Assembly: GCA_015661585.1 (NCBI GenBank)
Contig: DQVU01000135.1
Span: forward strand, 1-5,389
Origin: Methanothermococcus okinawensis
GTDB lineage: Archaea; AGJL01; Methanococci; Methanococcales; Methanococcaceae
DNA length: 5,389 nucleotides
Reading direction: 5' to 3'
This document shows, piece after piece, positions 1-4,820 of the stretch. The position numbers were made by a program, and so were the translations under genes. Numbering within the stretch: the first letter of the stretch is position 1; each line of letters starts with the position of its first letter. Below the pieces are notes generated by a model. The model did not search any database. It was given only the letters and a program-made list of their open reading frames with translations, and was not told the origin of the DNA.

Positions 1-660
1 CTCTAAAACCTCAGGATCACTCTCGAGGAAGGATATAGCTAGCCATCTCTTTGGAACTCCTCTAAACTTCCCATCTATAGGTAGAGGATACCTCTCTAAC
101 TTTTCAACTATCTTATCTATTGTACCCTCCAACAGTTCAGAGTATCTAATTTCACAGGATATAGGCTTATAATTCAGTATAGCCTCCTTTAAGTCCTCTA
201 TACCTATCTTGTATCTACCAGAGGTTTTTACAACTGTTAGTCCTCCCAACCTTTCACTGAGTTTTTTACTATCTACTGAGATACCGTACTTCTCCGCCTC
301 ATCTATGAAGTTTAAACATATTATCGGTGATCTCCCAAGTTCTATCAACTGTAGTGTTAAGTAGAGGTTTCTACTTAGGTTGTTTGTATCTATTATATCT
401 ACAATAATGGCATCCTTATTTTCAATTATGAAATCCCTTGCTATCTTCTGATCTAAGGAGTCTGCTTTTAGGGAGTAGGTTCCGGGTAGATCGACTATAT
501 TAAATTTCTTTCCTTTATAAACCATTGAACCCTCTTTCTTCTCTACAGTTACACCTGGCCAGTTACCTACACGTTGAGTCATTCCAGTTAATTCGTTGAA
601 TATCGTTGTCTTTCCAACGTTAGGTTGACCTGCTAAGGCAACTGTTTTTACATCACTCAT
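1..660 (-). CDS. feoB: Ferrous iron transport protein B, N-terminal G-domain part (cut by left window edge)
   Basis: FeoB is the inner-membrane Fe(II) uptake protein, with a cytosolic GTPase domain followed by a membrane permease. Reading leftward from ATG at 658-660 gives 220 codons without a stop; the C-terminal permease lies outside the window, so this is a fragment of a gene usually 600-700 residues or more. All G motifs are visible: G1 GQPNVGKTT (11-19), G2 region NWPGVTVEKKEG (33-44, the FeoB-type switch I), G3 DLPGTYSL (57-64), G4 NFID (117-120, family consensus NxxD) and a G5-like TSG (146-148). Asn14 corresponds to the Asn linked to potassium-activated GTP hydrolysis in FeoB proteins. 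Residues after about 165 match the start of the helical GDI-like region. The start is supported by AAGGTGGT just upstream (664-671). No feoA lies between it and the tRNA, so feoB appears to be the first protein gene of its transcript. Confidence 0.95.
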   Translation of the reverse strand, partial: MSDVKTVALAGQPNVGKTTIFNELTGMTQRVGNWPGVTVEKKEGSMVYKGKKFNIVDLPGTYSLKADSLDQKIARDFIIENKDAIIVDIIDTNNLSRNLYLTLQLIELGRSPIICLNFIDEAEKYGISVDSKKLSERLGGLTVVKTSGRYKIGIEDLKEAILNYKPISCEIRYSELLEGTIDKIVEKLERYPLPIDGKFRGVPKRWLAISFLESDPEVLE

Positions 661-663
661 TAT

Positions 664-671
664 ACCACCTT
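664..671 (-). promoter_or_regulatory. Shine-Dalgarno site of feoB
   Basis: On the minus strand AAGGTGGT ends three bases before the feoB ATG, with the AGGTG core five bases away. It is complementary to the CACCT region of archaeal 16S rRNA 3' ends and fixes the feoB start. Confidence 0.75.
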
Positions 672-682
672 AGGAACATTAG

Positions 683-717
683 TTTAATCTATGTTAAATT
701 TATTAACTTAAGTTAAA
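683..717 (-). promoter_or_regulatory. Putative tandem operator upstream of feoB (two 16-bp near-palindromes)
   Basis: Two related boxes are seen on the plus strand: TTTAATCTATGTTAAA (683-698) and ATTAACTTAAGTTAAA (702-717), separated by three T residues, so their centres are 19 bp apart. They agree at 12 of 16 positions. Both are roughly palindromic, and the second contains a perfect 14-bp palindrome, TTAACTTAAGTTAA (703-716). They lie between the likely feoB TATA region and the start codon, where a bound repressor would block initiation. DtxR/MDR1-family and Fur-family metal regulators control iron uptake genes in many prokaryotes, so an iron-responsive repressor is the natural guess. The repressor identity is inferred. 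AT-rich DNA makes short palindromes common, but a repeated, related pair is less easily chance. Confidence 0.5.
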
Positions 718-722
718 TCAAG

Positions 723-741
723 TGTTATAAAAATATAATAT
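723..741 (-). promoter_or_regulatory. Candidate feoB TATA region
   Basis: The minus strand reads ATATTATATTTTTATAAC here, the best TATA-like stretch between tRNA-Ser and feoB. A start site about 25 bases downstream would fall near 703-710, inside the distal palindromic operator box. The exact box is ambiguous because the whole stretch is AT-rich. Its T5 run (728-732) could also act as an oligo-T terminator for the tRNA-Ser transcript reading in the same direction. Confidence 0.4.
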
Positions 742-765
742 TATCAAATTACTCAGAGAGAAAGG

Positions 766-852
766 CGCGGAGGAAGGGATTTGAACCCTTGCGGGGCAGA
801 GCCCCACCGGATTTCAAGTCCGGCGCCTTAGTCCAGGCTCGACCACCTCCGC
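766..852 (-). tRNA. tRNA-Ser (anticodon UGA)
   Basis: The reverse strand folds into a complete class II tRNA of 87 nt. It has acceptor stem GCGGAGG/CCTCCGC (852-846 and 773-767), a D stem GTC/GGC with a G-U pair, and an anticodon stem CCGGA/TCCGG enclosing loop CTTGAAA. The anticodon TGA sits at 814-816. The long variable arm GGGGC-TCT-GCCCC is typical of serine tRNAs, and the T stem is AAGGG/CCCTT with loop TTCAAAT. The discriminator base is G (766), as usual for serine. The next bases are CCT, so a 3' CCA is not fully encoded and must be added enzymatically. There is no intron. GC-rich stems in AT-rich DNA suit a hyperthermophile. It would read UCA and, by wobble, other UCN codons. Confidence 0.97.
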
Positions 853-885
853 CCCAAGATCCTAAAATAAATAAGTAAAGTAATT

Positions 886-900
886 CTTATATATATTTTT
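886..900. promoter_or_regulatory. TATA element for tRNA-Ser, possibly shared with the divergent radical SAM gene
   Basis: On the minus strand this reads AAAAATATATATAAG, a strong archaeal TATA box with an A-rich BRE-like lead. It is placed so that initiation about 25 bases on falls near 866-868, some 15 bases before the mature tRNA 5' end at 852. On the plus strand the same bases read CTTATATATATTTTT and would put a start near 918-920, about 22 bases before the ATG at 942. Minus-strand use for the tRNA is well supported by position; dual use is an inference, because CATATAT at 907-913 is another plus-strand candidate. Confidence 0.6.
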
Positions 901-941
901 CGGTTGCATATATCTAAATATTAATATTCATAGGTATTACC

Positions 942-2255
942 ATGAAGAACGTAGCACTGATATACCCCAATAAATTTAAAGGAGGAGTTTCCTGCTTAGC
1001 GATGCATGTCCTCTACTATCATCTAAATAAGTATAGAGATATCCGTTGTGATATGTACTTCTTAGAAAATTATTCCCAGATAAAAAACAAAGATGCTATA
1101 ATCATTACACTACAGTACGAGAACGATTACTTCAACGTAGTGAGAATAGTGGAGGAACTTAGAAGTAAAAATCCAGAGGCTATCTTCATTGGAGGAGGAC
1201 CCTGTAGTATGGCTAATCCCTTACCTCTAAGTGATTTCTTCGATGTATTTGTAATAGGGGAGATTGAAGGCACCGACATTATGTACCGTCTCATAAACAG
1301 GGAGAGGGATATAGAGGGGGCCTACTTCCCAGAGTATCACGGTAGGAGTAAAGAGGACTTTAAAGGTATAAAGAGGGTGTATCCAAAAAAACTTAATATC
1401 GAAGACTACCCTGTAAGACAATTTACTCATCCATCAGGAGCCTATGGAAAGGCATATCTCCTGGAGATAGGTAGGGGCTGTCCAAGGAGATGTAAGTTCT
1501 GTATGGCTAGGGGTATATACTACCCTCCTAGATTTAGAAGTTTGGAGGATCTAATCTATCTTGTAGATGAGGGGTTGAAATACACAGATGCTGATAAGGT
1601 GGCACTTATTGCCCCCTCAGTCGGAGATTACAAATATATAGTAGATCTATGTGAGTATATAAAGGAGAGGTACAATATCCAGATATCCCCTTCCTCATTA
1701 AGGGCAGATACAGTAAGTGAGGAACTCTTGGAGGTATTAGATATTAAAACCCTAACTATTGCGCCAGAGGCAGGGAGTGAGAGGTTGAGGGATTATATCG
1801 GAAAGGATATATCCAACGAAGATATAGAGAGGGCGTTGGAGGTTGCAAAGGAGAAAGGTATAGATGGTGTAAAACTATACTTTATGGTAGGATTGCCCAC
1901 AGAAGAGAAGGAGGATATCGAGGAGATAATAGATCTCTCTAAGGACGTTAAAAGGAAATTTAGGAAGGTATCTATAAGTATAAACCCATTTATTCCAAAA
2001 CCCTGTACAGAATTTGAGAGAGAACCATTTAACATGGAGTCTAAAGTTACCATTAAATACATTGAAAAATCCCTGAAGAGGTATGGTATGCAGGTTAGTT
2101 ATGAGAACTTCAACTCTATGGTTGTACAGTGCGTCCTCTCTAGGGGAGATGCATCTCTTGGAAACTTAATAAAAGAGTACAACAAACCTAATCAACTACT
2201 GAGGTGTCTAAAGAAAAGAGGACTTTTAAGTAAATACTTGGGAGCGTTGAAGTGA
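942..2255 (+). CDS. Radical SAM protein with B12-binding-like N-terminal region, function unknown
   Basis: This 437-residue protein belongs to the B12-binding-domain/radical SAM group. Residues 1 to about 125 resemble a Rossmann-like cobalamin-binding domain, with an opening strand NVALIYPN, the IFIGGGP glycine turn (81-87) and VFVIGEIEG (102-110). The cobalt-ligating DxHxxG motif is absent, so B12 may not be bound, or only base-off. Residues 172-187 read YLLEIGRGCPRRCKFC, giving the CxxxCxxC 4Fe-4S motif at Cys180, Cys184 and Cys187. APEAGSERLR (274-283) and the GLPTEE turn (317-322) fit the SAM-binding barrel. The C-terminal 80 residues have scattered cysteines (397, 422) but no clear second cluster. 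Methanogens carry several such paralogues (MJ_0865- and MJ_1487-type families); my impression is the MJ_0865 type, unconfirmed. The substrate is unknown. The start is the first ATG, with only a weak AGGT at 932-935. The gene appears monocistronic, divergent from tRNA-Ser. Confidence 0.88.
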   Translation: MKNVALIYPNKFKGGVSCLAMHVLYYHLNKYRDIRCDMYFLENYSQIKNKDAIIITLQYENDYFNVVRIVEELRSKNPEAIFIGGGPCSMANPLPLSDFFDVFVIGEIEGTDIMYRLINRERDIEGAYFPEYHGRSKEDFKGIKRVYPKKLNIEDYPVRQFTHPSGAYGKAYLLEIGRGCPRRCKFCMARGIYYPPRFRSLEDLIYLVDEGLKYTDADKVALIAPSVGDYKYIVDLCEYIKERYNIQISPSSLRADTVSEELLEVLDIKTLTIAPEAGSERLRDYIGKDISNEDIERALEVAKEKGIDGVKLYFMVGLPTEEKEDIEEIIDLSKDVKRKFRKVSISINPFIPKPCTEFEREPFNMESKVTIKYIEKSLKRYGMQVSYENFNSMVVQCVLSRGDASLGNLIKEYNKPNQLLRCLKKRGLLSKYLGALK

Positions 2256-2286
2256 ATATAATGATGAAATTTTCAAATATTTATTA

Positions 2287-2302
2287 TCTCTTTGGAAAGA
2301 GA
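2287..2302. other. Short perfect hairpin downstream of the radical SAM gene
   Basis: TCTCTTTGGAAAGAGA is a perfect inverted repeat with 7-bp arms and a GG centre, 31 bases after the stop of the radical SAM gene. No T run follows it on the plus strand, so it is not a bacterial-type terminator. It could mark or protect the mRNA 3' end, or be a DNA-binding palindrome. A short match of this kind can also be chance. Confidence 0.3.
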
Positions 2303-2366
2303 CTGCTAATACATGATAAATAATAAATAAAAAATAAATATTAATAAAAATTCTTGAGATCATTAA

Positions 2367-2415
2367 ACCACCAAAAAGTAGGTGTAGGAGACCATCTAAT
2401 AAATTCGTCGGTGGT
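2367..2415 (+). other. Nested inverted repeats in the non-coding gap 2256-2533; possible structured RNA
   Basis: The 278-bp gap between the radical SAM and protease genes has no credible ORF. Most of it is A/T-rich, including an A-rich run at 2322-2350. Within it an island of more mixed composition can pair: ACCACC (2367-2372) with GGTGGT (2410-2415), enclosing TAGGTG (2379-2384) with CATCTA (2393-2398, one G-U) around an 8-nt loop. In AT-rich hyperthermophiles GC-richer intergenic islands sometimes mark small RNAs, but the stems here are short and match no RNA family I recognise. It could equally be a decayed sequence or an untranslated leader. Confidence 0.25.
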
Positions 2416-2533
2416 ATAAACTATATTTACATATGGGATTAAGGGTAGGTATCTTGTCTTCTTGTTGTTAAGATTTCACTCTTTATTTTAATGATTAAAT
2501 AATAATTATTATTTTTATAATTCTGGTGAGAGT

Positions 2534-3130
2534 ATGGATTACGATATCTTTCACTTTTCTCTCGATGAGATCAGGGATCTAACTATCTCTACAGTTGCAA
2601 TAGCCTTGATCTTTGCATGGCCTGGAAGGGGGTTTTATATATTTGACGATCCAACATTTCTCTATAGATTTATAATGGCAATACTTATCGTAGGTAGTAG
2701 TTTTATCTTCCATGAGTTGGCTCATAGGACAGTAGCAAGGTATTTTGGGGCCCACAGTGAATTTAGAGCATGGTTTGAAGGGTTAGCCTTAGCACTCATT
2801 CTAAAAATACTAATAGGATTTACCTTTATAGCCCCTGGAGCTGTGTATATCTTCAAAGATTATCTGACTCCAGAGGAGAGTGGTATAATTGCCCTCTCAG
2901 GCCCCTTATCCAATGTGTTCTTAGCTGTCCTTTTCCATGTACTTTCCATTTTCTTACCTCCATTTACCTTTATCTCCCTGATGTTATATTTCGGAGTATA
3001 TATAAACCTCTACCTAGCGGCCTTTAACTTACTACCTATACCTCCTCTCGATGGCTCTAAGGTGTTATCTTGGAATCCTATAATATGGGCAATTGTGGCA
3101 TTACCTTTATTTTATTGGATATTCTTTTAA
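2534..3130 (+). CDS. Site-2 protease-like intramembrane zinc metalloprotease (peptidase family M50)
   Basis: A 198-residue, strongly hydrophobic protein with the two hallmarks of M50/S2P proteases. These are the zinc-binding HExxH as HELAH (60-64) inside a transmembrane helix, and the second metal site NLLPIPPLDG (165-174), where Asp173 should be the third zinc ligand. The conserved GPLSN turn (123-127) is also present. Membrane segments are likely near 15-30, 45-70, 83-105, 118-141, 145-167 and 182-198. It lacks the CBS domains of larger archaeal S2P proteins and the PDZ domain of bacterial RseP, so it is a minimal catalytic core, like the short S2P homologues of methanococci. These proteases cut transmembrane helices, often to release regulators; the substrate here is not evident. 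A GGTGA Shine-Dalgarno (2525-2529) sits four bases before the ATG. scpA follows after 18 bp, suggesting co-transcription. Confidence 0.9.
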   Translation: MDYDIFHFSLDEIRDLTISTVAIALIFAWPGRGFYIFDDPTFLYRFIMAILIVGSSFIFHELAHRTVARYFGAHSEFRAWFEGLALALILKILIGFTFIAPGAVYIFKDYLTPEESGIIALSGPLSNVFLAVLFHVLSIFLPPFTFISLMLYFGVYINLYLAAFNLLPIPPLDGSKVLSWNPIIWAIVALPLFYWIFF

Positions 3131-3148
3131 AGTTATTACTGTGGTATT

Positions 3149-3847
3149 ATGGAGTTTGAACTTTGGGTAAGAATAATTAAGGAGAGTATCCAAAAGGGAA
3201 ATATCAATCCCTGGGATATTAACGTTGCCAAGGTAGCAGATGAGTACATAAAAGCACTTAAAGAACTTGAAAGATTTGATATAAGACTCTCTGCAGATGT
3301 TATATTAGTTGGGGGAATACTACTGAGGATGAAGTCCCAGATTCTTTACGAGAAATGTGAATCTACCCTTGAGGATGATGTTGAAGATAATTCTACTGAG
3401 GAGGGTAGAGATTATGAGGGTATCGATGAAAGCCCTCAAGGAAAGGAAGACAACGTAGGTAAGGGACATCTGAAGGATAGAAAACAAATTACAGTTGAGG
3501 ATCTAATAGATACTCTAAAATGGGAACTCAAAAAGGTGAAAAGGAATAGGGGAAAGAAGAAAGATAATAAGGAGAATGTACTTTACGAAGTTATAGAGGA
3601 AATGGAGAAATACGACATCTCTGAACTTATAGAGAATTTAATTTTAGAACTAAAGAAAGAAGGTATTATAGTATTCCAGAAGAGGTTTCCAGATAGGGAA
3701 GATAAAGTCAAAAACTTTTTACCGTGCCTATATCTTGCAAACGAGGGTAAAGTGGAAATCTTTCAGGAAGATGTATTCAAAGAGATGATAGTTAAGTATA
3801 GGGAAGAAAATACCAACAAAGCTGTTTATACTAAACTAAAAGGGTAA
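3149..3847 (+). CDS. scpA: Segregation and condensation protein A (kleisin subunit of SMC complex)
   Basis: ScpA bridges the heads of an SMC dimer to form the condensin-like ring that organises chromosomes. This 232-residue protein shows the kleisin N-terminal signature: LWVRIIKESIQKGNINPWDI (5-24, matching the family IxxGxLDPWDI pattern), followed by a helical SMC-neck-binding region through VILVGGILLRMKSQILY (51-67). Residues about 70-112 form a low-complexity, acidic linker (EDDVEDNSTEEGRDYEG and so on) and 123-142 a basic helix. The C-terminal part (145-220) looks like the winged helix that binds the SMC head, with ISELIENLILELKKEG (157-172) and a YLANEGKVEIFQED beta hairpin (195-208). 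Length is near normal for the family. The start is the only ATG near the family's N-terminus; the GTGG preceding it is a weak, closely spaced ribosome site, which fits translation after the protease gene. No smc or scpB is in the window. Confidence 0.88.
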   Translation: MEFELWVRIIKESIQKGNINPWDINVAKVADEYIKALKELERFDIRLSADVILVGGILLRMKSQILYEKCESTLEDDVEDNSTEEGRDYEGIDESPQGKEDNVGKGHLKDRKQITVEDLIDTLKWELKKVKRNRGKKKDNKENVLYEVIEEMEKYDISELIENLILELKKEGIIVFQKRFPDREDKVKNFLPCLYLANEGKVEIFQEDVFKEMIVKYREENTNKAVYTKLKG

Positions 3848-3890
3848 TAATTTTTTATTAATTATTATTATTTTGAAAACTGTTTTTAAT
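3848..3890 (+). terminator. Probable oligo-T termination zone after scpA
   Basis: Just past the scpA stop there is a T6 run (3851-3856), then TTTT at 3871-3874 and T5 at 3883-3887, with no strong hairpin. Archaeal RNA polymerase stops at such runs. The zone separates the protease-scpA transcript from the por promoter. It is assigned from composition and position only. Confidence 0.4.
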
Positions 3891-3896
3891 CAAATT

Positions 3897-3972
3897 ATTA
3901 TAAAATGGGTTATTTTAATTCGACGATTGTAGAAAAATAAAAAGATTTATATACCACTACCCATTTTGTAAT
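3897..3972. promoter_or_regulatory. 14-bp inverted repeat flanking the por TATA box
   Basis: ATTATAAAATGGGT (3897-3910) and ACCCATTTTGTAAT (3959-3972) are reverse complements at 13 of 14 positions, separated by 48 bp. The por TATA box (3946-3953) lies between them. The right arm begins five bases after the TATA box, where a bound protein would cover the initiation region. The left arm is 35 bp upstream of the TATA box and cannot be part of the por mRNA, so a two-site operator is more likely than an RNA hairpin. The regulator is unknown. Confidence 0.45.
3940..3953 (+). promoter_or_regulatory. por operon promoter (BRE and TATA box)
   Basis: AAAAGATTTATATA carries a near-perfect archaeal TATA box TTTATATA (3946-3953) preceded by a purine-rich BRE-like stretch. 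Transcription should start around 3973-3976, giving a leader of roughly 30 nt before the porC ATG at 4007. It is the clearest promoter in the window, as expected for a highly expressed central-metabolism operon. Confidence 0.75.
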
Positions 3973-3989
3973 GATTAATAATGATTAAT
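3970..3989 (+). repeat. Tandem 10-bp direct repeat in the por leader
   Basis: AATGATTAAT occurs twice back to back (3970-3979 and 3980-3989), exactly at and after the predicted transcription start. Its first bases overlap the right arm of the inverted repeat. A 10-bp period puts both copies on the same face of the helix, which would suit a DNA-binding protein. The related AATGATTAA also occurs upstream of the protease gene (2490-2498). A simple AT-rich duplication is the alternative. Confidence 0.5.
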
Positions 3990-3995
3990 TTTTTT

Positions 3996-4006
3996 GAGGT
4001 GGAGGT
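3996..4006 (+). promoter_or_regulatory. Double Shine-Dalgarno sequence of porC
   Basis: GAGGTGGAGGT holds two overlapping anti-16S matches: GAGGTG (3996-4001), five bases before the ATG and well placed, and GGAGGT (4001-4006), which touches the start codon. The first is likely the functional one. Together they mark ATG 4007 as the start and suggest strong translation. Confidence 0.7.
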
Positions 4007-4537
4007 ATGATAGAGATCAGATTTCACGGTAGAGGTGGGCAGGGGGCAGTTACTGCCGCCAAAATTTTAGCAAAGGCTGCATTTTACGACGGTAAATACT
4101 CCCAAGGATTTCCTTTTTTTGGTGTTGAGAGGAGAGGAGCTCCAGTTATGGCATTTACAAGGATAGACGATAAGAAGATCATTGTTAGATCCCAGGTGTA
4201 TAATCCAGATTACGTAGTAGTCCAGGATGCCACACTTTTAGACACCGTCAATGTTGTAGAGGGATTAAAGAAAGATGGAATAGTGGTTGTAAATACAACT
4301 AAGGAGGATCTAGATCTAGGTTTTAAGACATACACCATAGATGCCACAGGGATAGCCTTGGATATTCTCGGTGTTCCTATAGTTAATACTACAATGTTAG
4401 GGGCATTTGTAGGTGCCACTAAGTTGATATCCCTAGATTCCCTTAAAAGGGCGATACTGGATACATTCAAGGGGAAACTTGGGGAGAAAAACGCAAAAGC
4501 TGCAGAGGTAGCGTATAATATTATCTCAGAAAAGTAA
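4007..4537 (+). CDS. porC: Pyruvate synthase (pyruvate:ferredoxin oxidoreductase) gamma subunit
   Basis: The gamma subunit of the 2-oxoacid:acceptor oxidoreductase complex, which in methanogens mainly runs as pyruvate synthase: acetyl-CoA + CO2 + reduced ferredoxin to pyruvate + CoA. The 176-residue length is normal. The family signature [20 protein letters not shown] (5-24) is intact, followed by the conserved stretch [22 protein letters not shown] (32-53). The middle, [11 protein letters not shown] (68-78) and VVVNTT (93-98), is the typical alternating-strand core of this domain, and NTTMLGAF (127-134) is also characteristic. The protein is cytosolic, and the gamma domain helps bind CoA. 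First gene of the por operon; porD follows after 12 bp. Some authors call it porG. Confusion with vorC or iorB is possible from this subunit alone, but the separate porD and the PorA sequence next door fit pyruvate synthase. Confidence 0.94.
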
Positions 4538-4549
4538 GAGGTGTAGTAC

Positions 4550-4810
4550 ATGGTTACAATAGGTGCCATTATCTACGAACCTGGAAGTACTGTGAGGAAT
4601 AAAACTGGGAACTGGAGAACCTTTAGACCTATCTTAAATACTGAGAAGTGTGTAAAGTGTGAGATATGTTATATATTCTGTCCAGAGGGGGCTATATACG
4701 AGGATGAGAGGGAGAACTTCAGGATAAACTACGATTACTGTAAAGGTTGTTTAATATGTTCCAAGGAGTGTCCTACAAACGCTATAACTAAGGTAAGGGA
4801 GGAGAAGTAA
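4550..4810 (+). CDS. porD: Pyruvate synthase delta subunit, 2[4Fe-4S] ferredoxin-type
   Basis: A small (86-residue) electron-transfer subunit with two classical CxxCxxCxxxCP motifs: Cys34, 37, 40, 44 (CVKCEICYIFCP) and Cys64, 67, 70, 74 (CKGCLICSKECP). These bind two 4Fe-4S clusters that carry electrons between the TPP site and external ferredoxin. The N-terminal 30 residues, including GSTVRNKTGNWRTFRPI (12-28), are the delta-subunit extension that distinguishes PorD from free ferredoxins. All eight ligands are present and the length is normal. The start is backed by GAGGTG (4538-4543) six bases before the ATG, right after the porC stop. porA follows after 10 bp. The tight spacing and order gamma-delta-alpha match the por operons of Methanococcales. 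Confidence 0.95.
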   Translation: MVTIGAIIYEPGSTVRNKTGNWRTFRPILNTEKCVKCEICYIFCPEGAIYEDERENFRINYDYCKGCLICSKECPTNAITKVREEK

Positions 4811-4820
4811 GGTGTATATT

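Noticed and set aside
1227..1430. Minus-strand open frame of 67 codons inside the radical SAM gene
   Set aside because: It lies fully within a gene with clear family motifs on the other strand, and its translation resembles no protein family.
1793..2062. Minus-strand open frame of 89 codons inside the radical SAM gene
   Set aside because: Antisense shadow of a conserved coding region; Ser/Phe/Ile-rich translation typical of reverse reading of Lys/Glu-rich genes.
2260..2330. Possible C/D box sRNA (ATGATGA at about 2263 and ATGATAA near 2313)
   Set aside because: The C-box-like motif is present, but no CTGA D box follows at a suitable distance, and the segment is AT-rich with no guide-like layout.
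2313..2350. A-rich run resembling a simple repeat or CRISPR leader
   Set aside because: No repeat-spacer structure follows; it is low-complexity AT-rich intergenic DNA.
2433..2471. Tiny ORF MGLRVGILSSCC in the gap
   Set aside because: Twelve codons, no ribosome binding site, no recognisable peptide.
3897..3972. Inverted repeat read as terminal repeats of a small mobile element
   Set aside because: Only 48 bp lie between the arms, the por promoter is inside, and there is no target-site duplication evident; a regulatory role fits better.
4210..4569. Minus-strand open frame of 119 codons over porC and the start of porD
   Set aside because: Antisense to two firmly identified genes, with no ribosome site or recognisable domain.
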